A stretch of DNA of 64,000 bases from JBEKTW01 sp049515655 (GCA_049515655.1 JBEKTW010000002.1:124001-188000); one strand, 5' to 3'. Counted from the first letter of the stretch, positions 23,653 through 33,142 are shown. The notes: generated from the letters alone by a model not told the origin. Translations and numbers: made by a program.

Positions 23653-24993
23653 TTAGTCGTGGAGGATTGTTTTATCGATGTAACTCGTATCGTACTCGCC
23701 GCTCTTGAACCTTTCATCCTGCATAACGCGCCGATGGAAGGGGACCGTCGTCGACACGCCCTCAACGGTAAATTCCTCGAGGGCGCTCGACATTTTCGTG
23801 ATCGCTTCCTCTCGCGTCGGAGCGTGGACGATGAGCTTCGCAATGAGAGAATCATAAAACGGCGGAATGCGATATCCGGTATAACAATGCGTATCCACTC
23901 TCACACCGAACCCGCCGGGGAGGTGGAAACTCGTGATTTCGCCGGGAGACGGCCGAAAACCGTGGTCGGGGTCTTCGGCATTGATCCGGCATTCAACGGC
24001 GTGGCCCCGCGGTTTGTACGCTTTCTTGCGCAAACGTTCATGGGCAGCTATCTGAATCTGCATTTTGATCAGATCCATTCCTGTGACCTGCTCCGTGACG
24101 GGGTGCTCGACCTGGATGCGAGTGTTCATTTCCATGAAGTAATAATTCTTGTCGCGGTCCACAAGAAACTCGATCGTGCCGGCACCTTCATATTTGACGC
24201 CTTTGGCTCCCTTGACTGCCGCGGCACCCATTTTCTCCCGGAGTTCCGGCGTCACAATCGGTGAAGGAGACTCCTCCACCAGCTTCTGATGCCGCCGCTG
24301 GATCGTGCAATCACGTTCATTCAAATGCACGACGTTGCCAAACTCATCACCGAGGATCTGTATCTCGATATGCCGCGGCTCCATGACAAGCTTTTCGACA
24401 TACACACTTGCGTTTCCGAATGCGGCTTCAGCTTCGTTGCTTGCCATCTGGAAGGAGTTTTCAAAATCCGCCGCGGTCTGAACGACACGCATGCCCTTTC
24501 CCCCGCCGCCGGCAGACGCTTTGATCATAACGGGAAAACCAATCGCTTCCGCGACCTCCCGGCCCTCTTTGGCATTCTTCATGACTCCGTCGCTCCCGGG
24601 AATCACCGGGACGCCGGCTTTTTTCATCGTGTCCTTTGCCAATGCCTTATCCCCCATTGCTGTTATCGCCTCGGGAGATGGGCCGATGAATTTCAAACCC
24701 TGTGATTGACAGATCTCGGCGAACTGCGAGTTCTCCGCAAGGAATCCATAACCGGGATGGATGGCGTCGGCATTGGTGATCTCGGCAGCAGAGATGATGC
24801 GGGGAATATGAAGATAACTGTCTTTGCTCGCAGGAGGTCCGATACACACCGCTTCATCGGCAAACCTCACGTGGAGGGAATAACGATCGGCTTCGGAATA
24901 AACGGCGACTGTTTTTATCCCCAGGTCCCGGCAGACCCGGATGATCCGGAGAGCGATTTCCCCCCTGTTGGCGATGAGAACCTTCTTAAACAA
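23653..24993 (-). CDS. accC: Biotin carboxylase subunit of acetyl-CoA carboxylase
   Basis: 446 residues, TTG start with GGAG upstream (MFKKVLIANRGEIALRIIR is the canonical N-terminus). ATP-grasp fold: Gly-rich ATP loop KASAGGGGKGMRVV, EKLVMEPRHIEIQILGDEFGN, RDCTIQRRHQKLVEE, EFLVDRDKNYYFMEMNTRIQVEHPVTE, and the C-terminal ECRINAEDP. Carboxylates biotin on AccB using ATP and bicarbonate, the first half of malonyl-CoA formation. accB is 50 bp upstream. The transcarboxylase genes accA/accD are elsewhere. Pyruvate or propionyl-CoA carboxylase use is possible but less likely given the accB pairing. Confidence 0.95.
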   Translation of the reverse strand: MFKKVLIANRGEIALRIIRVCRDLGIKTVAVYSEADRYSLHVRFADEAVCIGPPASKDSYLHIPRIISAAEITNADAIHPGYGFLAENSQFAEICQSQGLKFIGPSPEAITAMGDKALAKDTMKKAGVPVIPGSDGVMKNAKEGREVAEAIGFPVMIKASAGGGGKGMRVVQTAADFENSFQMASNEAEAAFGNASVYVEKLVMEPRHIEIQILGDEFGNVVHLNERDCTIQRRHQKLVEESPSPIVTPELREKMGAAAVKGAKGVKYEGAGTIEFLVDRDKNYYFMEMNTRIQVEHPVTEQVTGMDLIKMQIQIAAHERLRKKAYKPRGHAVECRINAEDPDHGFRPSPGEITSFHLPGGFGVRVDTHCYTGYRIPPFYDSLIAKLIVHAPTREEAITKMSSALEEFTVEGVSTTVPFHRRVMQDERFKSGEYDTSYIDKTILHD

Positions 24994-25043
24994 ACGCGCT
25001 CCGGCATTCGACTGTAAATGTGAGCACTCCGCGGGCGGCCATC

Positions 25044-25517
25044 TTACACCGGTTCTATGAAGAACAACGTCTGATTATATTCCACCGGCTGCCCGTTTTC
25101 GACTGCGATCTTCACGATCCGTCCCGCAATGTCACACTCTATCTCGTTCATGAGCTTCATCGCTTCGATGATGCAGAGAACTGTTCCTGCCTGCACCGCC
25201 TGGCCGACTTCCACGTACGGATCGGCATCGGGCGCGGGTGCGCGGTAAAATGTACCGACGATCGGCGATTTAACTTCGTGGTACTTCACCTCCGGCTTTG
25301 CAGGAGGCGCCGCTTGGGCGGCCGCTGCGTCATGCGGTGAATGTTGCGGCTGAACCGGTTGGGTCAGGGGTTGCACAACCTGTGACGGATAGACGACGGC
25401 AGAGCCGGCGCTGTGCTTCGAAATCCGAATCTTTATCCCCTCTTCTTCGACTTCGATTTCGTCGATCTTACTTTGCTCCAGGAGACGAATTAATTTCTTG
25501 AGATAGCTAAGTTCCAT
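25044..25517 (-). CDS. accB: Biotin carboxyl carrier protein of acetyl-CoA carboxylase
   Basis: 157 residues. N-terminal helix (MELSYLKKLIRLLEQSKIDEIEVEEEGIKIRIS), a Pro/Ala/Gln linker (about 45-75), then the biotinyl domain with Lys121 in the EAMKLMNEIE motif, the site of biotin attachment. The thumb segment YRAPAPDADPYVEVGQ is characteristic of AccB. The efp-accB-accC order is common in many bacterial phyla. No candidate promoter was placed between efp and accB (92 bp). Confidence 0.96.
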   Translation of the reverse strand: MELSYLKKLIRLLEQSKIDEIEVEEEGIKIRISKHSAGSAVVYPSQVVQPLTQPVQPQHSPHDAAAAQAAPPAKPEVKYHEVKSPIVGTFYRAPAPDADPYVEVGQAVQAGTVLCIIEAMKLMNEIECDIAGRIVKIAVENGQPVEYNQTLFFIEPV

Positions 25518-25609
25518 AATTGTTCCACCAAGTGGTTAAACGGAATGATGACGCCGGTCTTCTGCCGACATTACCGTCACAATGTTACGAAAGAACAGAA
25601 CGAAACCGC

Positions 25610-26176
25610 TTACGCGGCGGTGACACGCTCAAGATAATCGCCCGACCGCGTGTCGACCTTAATGATATCACCTTCATTGATGAAAAGGGGAACGTTCACC
25701 ATCGCGCCGGATTCGACCTTCGCGGGTTTTTGTGCCCCCGTCGCTGTGTCGCCTTTCACGCCCGGACCGGTTTCAATGACTTTCAAATCGACCTTGTCAG
25801 GAAGGTCGAGAGCGATGATGTCGTTTCCATGGAACATGATTTTTACGCCCTGGCCTTCTCTCAGGAAGCGCGCCTTCCCGCCGAGTGTCACCTCTTGCAC
25901 CGTCAGCTGGTCATAGGTCCCTGTATCCATGAAGACGTATCCCGATCCGTCATGATAGAGGAATTGAAAATCTTTCGTCTCAAGTCGAACAGCGTCAACC
26001 GCCTCGCCTGCGCGGAATCGCGTTTCAACGACTTTCCCCGATCTCAAACTCTTGAGTTTCGCGCGAACAAATGCGCGCCAGTTGCCCGGATTCACATGCT
26101 GAAATTCCACAATCGTCCACAACTCGCCATCGATACGGATGGCCATCCCGGAACGAAAATCTGAAGTTGTTGCCAT
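25610..26176 (-). CDS. efp: Translation elongation factor P
   Basis: 188 residues. Three beta-barrel domains as in EF-P: SDFRSGMAIRIDGELWTIVEF, then QFLYHDGSGYVFMDTGTYDQ, and C-terminal GDTATGAQKPAKVESGAMVNVPLFINEGDIIKVDTRSGDYLERV. EF-P binds the ribosomal E site and relieves stalling at polyproline. The tip of domain I reads HVNPGNWRAFVR. Asn32 occupies the place of the lysine modified by EpmA (KPGKG) or the arginine that is rhamnosylated in other bacteria, so those modification routes do not apply here. GGAGATTT precedes ATG 26176. First gene of the efp-acc-gcv string. Confidence 0.96.
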   Translation of the reverse strand: MATTSDFRSGMAIRIDGELWTIVEFQHVNPGNWRAFVRAKLKSLRSGKVVETRFRAGEAVDAVRLETKDFQFLYHDGSGYVFMDTGTYDQLTVQEVTLGGKARFLREGQGVKIMFHGNDIIALDLPDKVDLKVIETGPGVKGDTATGAQKPAKVESGAMVNVPLFINEGDIIKVDTRSGDYLERVTAA

Positions 26177-26621
26177 AAATCTCCAAAGGATTGAATAAAA
26201 AAGCGGTCTTTAACCAACAGGTGGCCGAAAAAGATAGGAAGAAATCGACTGAAAGTCAAGGAAATGAACACTTGCGGTTCATATCATCACAATTCACTGT
26301 TCCTTCCACAACCTATCCCAATTCCGTATTCGAACAAAGTCACGACGGTTGCCTATGTGAATCCTGCCGCAGAGCCGAGACTGGTGGGATTCGGACTCAG
26401 TTCGGAGCCGATTGCTACTTTCATTAAAACCATGACCGTGGCGAGATGCACTGCCCCAATCCGTTGAGTCCCTCGTGGTAATCAGGTCCCTCTCCCCTTG
26501 AACCGCGAGTAGAATGGCGGTTACCTCTCCCCCGCGTTCCCTTTTTCCCTTAAGTAAATGAGGCGGGAGAGTCAATTCCCCCGCCCAACTTATCTTACCT
26601 TCGAATCGGGTCGCGATGAGA
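26177..26621. other. 445-bp spacer upstream of efp
   Basis: Leader of efp plus the 3' flank of the M16 gene. A GC-rich segment at about 26530-26595 contains GGCGGGAG...CCCCGCCC and may be the terminator of the M16 gene on the minus strand, but it lacks a clear stem plus T run. Short ORFs here, such as plus-strand 26264-26467, look protein-like for about 30 residues, but I could not tie them to any family. Confidence 0.35.
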
Positions 26622-29372
26622 CTATCTAGGATTGCCGTCGCTGTCGATCAGATGAATGTCACCGTACCCCAATTCACGGATTCCGCCTTCAATCTTAGTG
26701 CGGTCGCCGACAACTACCCAGACAATATTATCCGGATGGAGGACTTTCTTGGCGGCGTCCGTTATGTTGGAGACGCTCAGATTACGAATTTTCTGAGCAT
26801 ACGTGTCGTAGTAATCATCCGGCATAGCGTATTGCACCATCTCTTCAATCGTCGAACTGACCGCCGAATTCGTCTCCCAGCTCCCGGGCAGTTGTAGCGT
26901 CAGGTTGCCCTGTACACGCCCCAACTCATCCTGAGTCGCCGGTCGTTTTCCGAGAATCTCGCGCATCTCTTTGTTCATTTCAACCATCGATTCCTTTGTT
27001 TTGTCAGTCTGCACGATCCCATACGCGATGAATGGCCGTTGACCGCGAGCCGACATGATCACGCTCCCCGATCCGTACGACCAGTGTTTGTCCTCACGGA
27101 GGTTCATGTTGATACGGGAGGAGAACGCCCCTCCAAGAACCGTATTCATCGCCTCAATCGGGACTTCATCGGGATTGTTCTTGGGCACAGTTATATGTCC
27201 CGCGAGAATGATCGATGTTACGGCGCCGGGCTTGTCGATCAAATAGACAGACTGCTTCCCGAGCTCGACGGTACTCAGATTCTTCTTCGGCACATCACCG
27301 GTTTTCCAATCTTCGAAGAGTTTCTCCAGCTTCGGCTTGATCTCGTCCATCGTCGTCGCTCCGACGACAACGAGCGTCGCGTTGTTCGGCCTTATCCACG
27401 TCGCATGGAATTTGACCATATCCTCGCGCATCATCTTGCCGACGGATTGTTCCGTTCCCGATCCCGTCAATGGATTGCTGTACGCATGTCCTTCGCCATA
27501 AAGTAATTTGGGGAATACACGCAATCCCATCGAGATTGGCTCGACTTTTTCCTGCTGTATCCGGGCGAGGGTTTGCTTTTGCAATCGTTCGAAATCTTCT
27601 TGGGGAAAGGACGGATGAAGAATGACATCGGCATAAATGTCCAGCGCTGCATCCAGATTCGTCTTCAGGGTGTTGAGCCATACGAACGAAGCATCAAGAT
27701 TCGATCCTGTGCCGAGCGACGCACCGAGCATCGCGAGATCCTCACTGATTGCCAATGCGTTCCGCCTGGTTGTTCCTTCATCCATCATGCTCATTGCCAG
27801 GTTCGCAGTCCCCGGTTGAGAAAACTGATCCGAAGAAGAACCGGCATCGAAGACCATGACGAGATTCACAAGCGGTATGGACCGACGCTCCGCGAGGACG
27901 ATATTCATTCCATTGCTGAGAGTCGAGCGATGAAACGGGGGGAAATGAGCATCCGGTGGAGCGGCAACGTCCGGAATCTTATTCCTGATGGTCGAATCGG
28001 TCGGGGCGCTCGTAAACTCGCCGAACGGGTGAATTTCCAGCACATAGACACCATCGGACAGCCATGTCCTTGCCGCGGAAAGTACTTCTTCCGGAGTGGC
28101 ATTCCTGACGCGGTTGAGTGTCACCTTATAATACCCCGGATCACCTTTGAATACCTGGTTTCGTGCGAGAATATCCGACTTGCCCCCAAACCCTCCGATA
28201 CGCTCGATCCCCCGAACGAAATTTGCTTCGAACTGCGTTACCACCCGTTTCAATTCTTTCCCGGTCGGACCGGATTTCAAAAATATTGACAGCTCTTCGT
28301 CGATCGCACGTTCAACTTTGGAAAGGTCGCCACCGGGCTTCGCGGTCGCCTCAATGTAAAATTGACTTCCGATCTCACGCCTGTCCACGTAGGCGCTGAC
28401 ATCGGTGGCAATCTGATCATCATATACAAGACGTTTATAGAGCCGTGAGGTCTTCCCGGAAGACAGCAGATTGCCGACGAGACCTAACAAATCCGCATCC
28501 GCCGACCCTGTCTCGGGGACGTTCCATACTTTATAAATTCTCGACTGCGGAACACGATCCTGAGCTTGTTGACGCTGCATGCCCGTTCGCTTGGCGATCC
28601 AGAGATTCTGTTTTGCTACCGGAGGACCGGAGGGGACATCGCCGAAGTATTTCTTCACCTTCTCGAACACGAGGTCGGGATTGACGTCTCCCGCAACCGC
28701 CAGGACCGCATTTGCTGCACCATAATACGTCTTGAACCACTCTTTTACGTCCTCGAGCGAAGCCGCGTTCAAATCCTCCATTGACCCAATGACCGTCCAC
28801 GAGTATGGATGTCCGGAGGGATATGTATTTTTTGTGATGAGCTCTTCCGAAATTGCGTACGGTTCATTTTCACCCTGCCGTTTCTCGTTCTGGACGACGC
28901 CGCGTTGCTCGTCCAATTTCTTCTGATCGAGAACCCCGAGCAAATGTCCCATCCTGTCCGATTCCATCCAGAGTGCCATGTCGAGTGCAGAGGTGGGGAC
29001 GTCCTCAAAATAGTTGGTGCGATCATTCGACGTCGTACCATTAAGATCTGTCGCGCCTATCTTTTCCATCACCTTGATGTAGTCGTCATTGTAATGCTCA
29101 CTGCCGTTGAACATCAGGTGTTCGAAGAGGTGCGCGAACCCGGTTTTCCCCACTTTTTCGTTTTTTGATCCGACATGATACCAGACATTAAGTGCTACAA
29201 TGGGGGCTTTGTGATCCTCGTGCACGATCAATGTAAGGCCGTTTGGGAGGACGAATTTCGTAAAGGGAATATCAATGTCATCCGTCCTGACTACCTTCTC
29301 TCCGGCATAAGCGAAACTGGAGATGGAGATAAACAGACCTGCAAGGAACAGTAATCCAAGTTTCTTAGACAT
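26622..29372 (-). CDS. Exported M16 zinc peptidase, active and inactive halves fused
   Basis: 916 residues from ATG 29372, which has AAGGAG 6 nt upstream; the longer frame to 29474 has no signal peptide. Signal peptide at 1-24 (LGLLFLAGLFISISSFAYAG). The first half (about 30-470) carries the inverted zinc motif HLFEH (His81, Glu84, His85), and downstream RGVVQNEKRQ supplies the third ligand region. The second half (about 500-900) repeats the fold without HxxEH (GTANLAMSMMDEGTTRRNA) and keeps the substrate-binding INMNLREDKHWSYGSGS. So it is one polypeptide equivalent to an alpha/beta M16 heterodimer, probably a periplasmic clamshell protease that degrades unfolded peptides. Compare the split pair at 50957-53790. 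Confidence 0.93.
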   Translation of the reverse strand: MSKKLGLLFLAGLFISISSFAYAGEKVVRTDDIDIPFTKFVLPNGLTLIVHEDHKAPIVALNVWYHVGSKNEKVGKTGFAHLFEHLMFNGSEHYNDDYIKVMEKIGATDLNGTTSNDRTNYFEDVPTSALDMALWMESDRMGHLLGVLDQKKLDEQRGVVQNEKRQGENEPYAISEELITKNTYPSGHPYSWTVIGSMEDLNAASLEDVKEWFKTYYGAANAVLAVAGDVNPDLVFEKVKKYFGDVPSGPPVAKQNLWIAKRTGMQRQQAQDRVPQSRIYKVWNVPETGSADADLLGLVGNLLSSGKTSRLYKRLVYDDQIATDVSAYVDRREIGSQFYIEATAKPGGDLSKVERAIDEELSIFLKSGPTGKELKRVVTQFEANFVRGIERIGGFGGKSDILARNQVFKGDPGYYKVTLNRVRNATPEEVLSAARTWLSDGVYVLEIHPFGEFTSAPTDSTIRNKIPDVAAPPDAHFPPFHRSTLSNGMNIVLAERRSIPLVNLVMVFDAGSSSDQFSQPGTANLAMSMMDEGTTRRNALAISEDLAMLGASLGTGSNLDASFVWLNTLKTNLDAALDIYADVILHPSFPQEDFERLQKQTLARIQQEKVEPISMGLRVFPKLLYGEGHAYSNPLTGSGTEQSVGKMMREDMVKFHATWIRPNNATLVVVGATTMDEIKPKLEKLFEDWKTGDVPKKNLSTVELGKQSVYLIDKPGAVTSIILAGHITVPKNNPDEVPIEAMNTVLGGAFSSRINMNLREDKHWSYGSGSVIMSARGQRPFIAYGIVQTDKTKESMVEMNKEMREILGKRPATQDELGRVQGNLTLQLPGSWETNSAVSSTIEEMVQYAMPDDYYDTYAQKIRNLSVSNITDAAKKVLHPDNIVWVVVGDRTKIEGGIRELGYGDIHLIDSDGNPR

Positions 29373-29821
29373 GGCCGACTCCTTATGATATGTGAATTTG
29401 GTGAGTGCGCGTCTGTGTAACGCGCCAACTGAATGATATTTGAGAAAAGCGAACGTATCTTCAAATGCAAGCAAAGACCTTATGACAATCCCGAAGAACG
29501 AAACGATGCATCGCTATTATGATTTCAAGATTCTCGCATTGCAGATCTTGATCTCGAAACACATCGGATTGAAATATGTTCTTTCGACGAAAGACCTCGA
29601 GTCGTCATGTACGTCGCCGAGTATTCAGCAACCGAGATTTGAAAGAGCATGATACGGTGTGCCTCAAGTAGGGGCACTGTTTGTGCGGTAATGTAAAATA
29701 AAGGTCGGAAAATGTCAAGCTGTTTTGTACGTACCCTCTCACGGATGCGACCGGGACCGGATTGAGGGATTGCATTTCGCGTCAAAAATCACTAAAATAG
29801 TTCCGTCAATCTGGAAGAAGA
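29373..29821. other. 449-bp divergent intergenic region
   Basis: Separates the M16 gene (minus) and a lipoprotein gene (plus). It holds the plus-strand promoter at 29770-29798 and an AGGAG for the M16 gene. Nothing else recognised. Confidence 0.5.
29770..29798 (+). promoter_or_regulatory. Candidate sigma-70-type promoter of the lipoprotein gene 29822
   Basis: TTGCAT, 17 nt, TAAAAT. The predicted start is about 17 nt upstream of the ATG, and GGAAG lies just before it. Confidence 0.5.
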
Positions 29822-30178
29822 ATGAAATTGAATCTATTCATGCTGGTGGTCGTTGGTGCGATCCTATGCTCCTGCTCCAAAAAACAGGCGGGCGCAGATG
29901 TGATACCGGAGGAGACCTTCGTCAGATTCTATGCCGATAAGCTCATCATGAAGGAGGAGTGCGTCCTCCTCCATTCGGATTCATCCACCGTGCAGCATCG
30001 CATGGACAGCCTCTACCAGGCTTACCACACCACACCAGCGCAGGTTCAAGCAACGGTTTCGGATTACAAAACTGATGTAATGAGATGGCGGGATTTCTAT
30101 CAGAAAGTGGACATGAGGCTTGATACTCTCCAACGGCAGGCTTCAAATCACAAATCGGGCGAAAACGCCGACCTCTGA
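29822..30178 (+). CDS. Small lipoprotein of unknown function
   Basis: 118 residues. Type II signal peptide with lipobox-like AILCSCSKK near residue 16-18. The mature part is helical and charged: PEETFVRFYADKLIMKEECVLLHSD, then HRMDSLYQAYHTTPAQVQATVSDYKTDVMRWRDFYQKVDMRLDTLQ. The arrangement (Cys, then 'PEE-F...Y...', a mid Tyr, then 'Y-x-D-x-x-x-W') recalls DUF4296-type Bacteroidota lipoproteins, but I am not certain. Isolated gene with its own promoter. Possibly an envelope adaptor; function not inferable. Confidence 0.65.
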   Translation: MKLNLFMLVVVGAILCSCSKKQAGADVIPEETFVRFYADKLIMKEECVLLHSDSSTVQHRMDSLYQAYHTTPAQVQATVSDYKTDVMRWRDFYQKVDMRLDTLQRQASNHKSGENADL

Positions 30179-30266
30179 TAGAAATGATGCGTCAGGACAA
30201 GGCGTATGATCAGTTTTCTCGCTCCCCAATTCCATCTGAGAACCTGCGCAGCCAACGACCCATCTT

Positions 30267-30290
30267 CTCCCCCTTTTTTCAAAGGGGGAG
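30267..30290. repeat. REP-like hairpin CTCCCCCTTT-TTTC-AAAGGGGGAG
   Basis: Perfect 10-bp arms with a 4-nt loop, 26 bp past the histidine kinase stop. Related elements at 39461-39479 and 46104-46126. Confidence 0.8.
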
Positions 30291-30315
30291 AACACAAGAG
30301 AGGGTTAAGCTTCGA

Positions 30316-32121
30316 TCAGTGGCTCTTCTTGAGCGTGAACTTGAACGTCGTTCCCTTCCCGACCTCGCTCTCGAACCATATCTTGCCCCCATGCGCCACC
30401 ACAACCTCCTTACAGATCCACAACCCCAGGCCCGAACCTGTCATCTTGCTCGCTTCCCCTTCGTTGACCCGGGAAAACTTCTGGAAGAGCTTATCCTTCT
30501 GTTCCGGCGGAATTCCAAGACCTTCATCTTTGACGGACACGAGAATCGTCTCCTCCGTGACATCCTGTGCCGAAACCGCAACGGTGCCCCCTCGGGGTGA
30601 GTACTTTACGGCATTGTTCACAAGGTTCTGGATAACCTGGCGGAGTTTTATCTGGTCGCCCTTGATGTACGTCGCGTTGAAATCAACTTTATACTCAAGT
30701 TTGTGGCGAGGCGAATGCTGGATCTGTGAAATCGCGTCCTGAATCAGTCGCTCAATGTTCACTATCTTGAAAGAGTATTCCATCTGGCCAGATTCGATCC
30801 GGGAGATCGAGAGTGTATCGTCCGCGAGCTTGCTTAACCGTTGGGCCTGGTCGACGATAAGCCGCAGTTGATCCCTCACCCGCGGGTTCTTCTGGATGTC
30901 TTCGTTCTTCAGCACATACTTCCCCGAGAGCATGATATTAGCGATGGGAGTCCGAAAGTCGTGGGAAACGATGCCGAGAAACTCCGACTTCACCTTATCC
31001 ATCTCCGTGAGTTTGACGTTCACTCTCCTGATCTCGTCATACAGTTTGGCATTTTTCATAGCGCTGCCGATCTGCTCGCAGACCGTCTCCAGGACGACGG
31101 CATCCGTCTCATCGAACGCGTAGAGTTTCGTATCCTCGACGTTGAGAACGCCGACCACCTCGGAATCGATTTTGATGGGAAGAACGAGCTCGGATTTTGT
31201 CGCGTGCGAGCCCGTCGAGTGGAATCGGGGCTCTTTCGATACGTCGTTGACCATCATCCTCTTCCCGGATGAAGCAACACACCCGACGATGCCCTGGTCG
31301 AGCGGTTGCCGGTAACGGTGAGGAATAAGGTCGGCGAAGTTGCCCGAATGGGCTTCGAGAATCAATTCACTTTTGTCCTCCGACAGCAGGAAGATCGTAA
31401 TGTCGAAATACTGAAAATCTTTTTGGATGGATTCAACGGCAACGCCCAACAACTCTTCGAGATTCAATTTGGAGGCAACTCTACGGCTGATGGCATTGAT
31501 CGACTCGATCTGAGCCATCCGTCGGCGCGTGTCATCGAGGAGCGTCATGTTCCTGAGCGAGGTCGCGAGATAGAGGGCAAAAAGCTGGGCGAGGCCGATA
31601 TCCTCTTCGGTGAAAACCTCCTCACTCGTGGAACCGAATGCTAGAAACCCCACGGCATCGTTGCCGGCACGCATCGGGACGGTCAGCAGGGTCCGCATTC
31701 CCGCCTTCCGTATCCTGCTCTCCACGTCACTACCCGCAGACGGTCCGGGCCGAAGTTCCAGAATCACCGGGGATTGATTGTCGATGACCCAGCCGAAAAA
31801 CGCTTCTTCAACGCTCATGTGATGGTGATGCACTCCGGCAGCATCGGCAGAGGGCGAAAGCGAGTGGAGAACGAAATGCGTCTGTCCGCGATTCAATAAT
31901 CCAACAAGACACAGGTCGAAGCTCAGAAGCAGGCGTGCTTTCTGTCGTACAACATTCAGGATCTGCTCACTGCCGGGGGCGAAATCGAATCGCAGGACTA
32001 TTTCATGAAGCATGTAGATGCGCCGGATCGCCTCCAGCGTTCCCCCTGATTGGCCGAGGTGCTCACGGCCCGACGGGGATTTTTCCTCAGGCGGTTTTTT
32101 TATGTCTATGGCTTTTTTCAC
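30316..32121 (-). CDS. Soluble hybrid-free sensor histidine kinase with two GAF domains
   Basis: 601 residues, GTG start, no transmembrane segment. Two GAF-type sensory domains (about 45-195, ending TSLRNMTLLDD; and about 215-355, with GKRMMVNDVSKEPRFHSTG and VVGVLNVEDTKLYAFDETD). A short coiled linker, then HisKA with His387 in GIVSHDFRTPIAN. HATPase: N box QNLVNNAVKYSP, G1 DEGLGIPPEQKDKLF, G2 GSGLGLWICKEVV. GAF domains bind small ligands or redox cofactors; none can be named. No response regulator is adjacent, so it is an orphan kinase. It starts 25 bp after purM and may be co-transcribed with it. Confidence 0.93.
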   Translation of the reverse strand: MKKAIDIKKPPEEKSPSGREHLGQSGGTLEAIRRIYMLHEIVLRFDFAPGSEQILNVVRQKARLLLSFDLCLVGLLNRGQTHFVLHSLSPSADAAGVHHHHMSVEEAFFGWVIDNQSPVILELRPGPSAGSDVESRIRKAGMRTLLTVPMRAGNDAVGFLAFGSTSEEVFTEEDIGLAQLFALYLATSLRNMTLLDDTRRRMAQIESINAISRRVASKLNLEELLGVAVESIQKDFQYFDITIFLLSEDKSELILEAHSGNFADLIPHRYRQPLDQGIVGCVASSGKRMMVNDVSKEPRFHSTGSHATKSELVLPIKIDSEVVGVLNVEDTKLYAFDETDAVVLETVCEQIGSAMKNAKLYDEIRRVNVKLTEMDKVKSEFLGIVSHDFRTPIANIMLSGKYVLKNEDIQKNPRVRDQLRLIVDQAQRLSKLADDTLSISRIESGQMEYSFKIVNIERLIQDAISQIQHSPRHKLEYKVDFNATYIKGDQIKLRQVIQNLVNNAVKYSPRGGTVAVSAQDVTEETILVSVKDEGLGIPPEQKDKLFQKFSRVNEGEASKMTGSGLGLWICKEVVVAHGGKIWFESEVGKGTTFKFTLKKSH

Positions 32122-32146
32122 GAATGATCTCTTTGATACGGGTCTT

Positions 32147-33142
32147 TTATTTTTTTACTTCACCAAGAATCACCGGGTGCTCCGCTTGTTTCCGCAAAAT
32201 ATTCAACAGTTTATCCGCGCCCCGTTTCGCGGCGACAATCACCAGCCCTACTCCCAGGTTAAAAGTGCGCCGCATATCGTCTTCGGGGACCTCACCCAGC
32301 TTTTGAATCAGCCGGAAAACGGGCGGGCGCTCCCAGCTTTGCCAGTCAATGTGAACATGGAGAGGTTTCGGAATCACGCGCGAGGTATTTCCTGCGATAC
32401 CTCCGCCGGTGATGTGAGCAAACGCATGGGCGGCGGGGAGATCCTTCACCGATTGGATTGCCTTCAGATATGAGCGATGACCCACCAGGAGAACGTCTCC
32501 CAGCCTCGCCCCGAGTTCGTCAACGAAATCATCAACCTCGAACTGTTCGAAGAGCACAGAGCGCGCAAGCGAGTATCCGTTCGTGTGCAAACCCTTCGAA
32601 GGAAGTCCGAGGAGGATATCGCCCTTCTTCACCTTCGTTCCATCGAACATGTTCTTTCTGTCAACAACTCCCACAATTGTCCCCACGAGGTCGTATTCAT
32701 TTTCACGATAGAATCCGGGCATCTCGGCCGTTTCACCTCCGACCAGCGAACAGGAGTTCTCCTTGCATCCCTTCACCATCCCGGTGATGATTTGTTCAGC
32801 CACCAGAGGATTCAATTTCCCCATTCCGATATAATCCAGAAAGAACAGGGGCCTGGCGCCGCACACTGCAATATCATTGACACAGTGGTTCACAAGATCC
32901 TGTCCAACCGTGTCGTGCTTGTTCATCAGGAACGCGACGCGCAATTTCGTCCCCACGCCGTCGGTGCTGGAGACAAGAACGGGCGAACGGGTCCCTTTGA
33001 ACTTACCGTCGAAGAAAGCGCCAAAACTACCGATATCGGACAAGACTGCGGGGGAGAACGTCGAGCGGACTTTTTGCTTGATGCGGTGGACGAGCTCATC
33101 ACCGGCGGCGATGTTCACGCCGGCCTGTTCGTAGGTCTTCAA
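32147..33142 (-). CDS. purM: Phosphoribosylformylglycinamidine cyclo-ligase (AIR synthetase)
   Basis: 331 residues, TTG start at 33142 (MKTYEQAGVNI matches the family YKDAGVDI). Signature PurM elements: LVSSTDGVGTKLRVAF, VGQDLVNHCVNDIAVCGARPLFFLDYIG, CSLVGGETAEMPGFY, DILLGLPSKGLHTNGYSLAR, AHITGGGIAGNTSRVIP. ATP-dependent cyclisation of FGAM to AIR, fifth step of purine synthesis. No other pur gene is nearby; guaA is 13 kb away. A candidate promoter lies at 33169-33196, divergent from the FAH gene promoter. Confidence 0.97.
   Translation of the reverse strand: MKTYEQAGVNIAAGDELVHRIKQKVRSTFSPAVLSDIGSFGAFFDGKFKGTRSPVLVSSTDGVGTKLRVAFLMNKHDTVGQDLVNHCVNDIAVCGARPLFFLDYIGMGKLNPLVAEQIITGMVKGCKENSCSLVGGETAEMPGFYRENEYDLVGTIVGVVDRKNMFDGTKVKKGDILLGLPSKGLHTNGYSLARSVLFEQFEVDDFVDELGARLGDVLLVGHRSYLKAIQSVKDLPAAHAFAHITGGGIAGNTSRVIPKPLHVHIDWQSWERPPVFRLIQKLGEVPEDDMRRTFNLGVGLVIVAAKRGADKLLNILRKQAEHPVILGEVKK

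Noticed and set aside
26264..26467. Plus-strand small ORF with a protein-like stretch (AYVNPAAEPRLVGFGLSSEP)
   Set aside because: No ribosome-binding site, no recognisable family, and a competing minus-strand ORF over the same bases; left as unassigned spacer.
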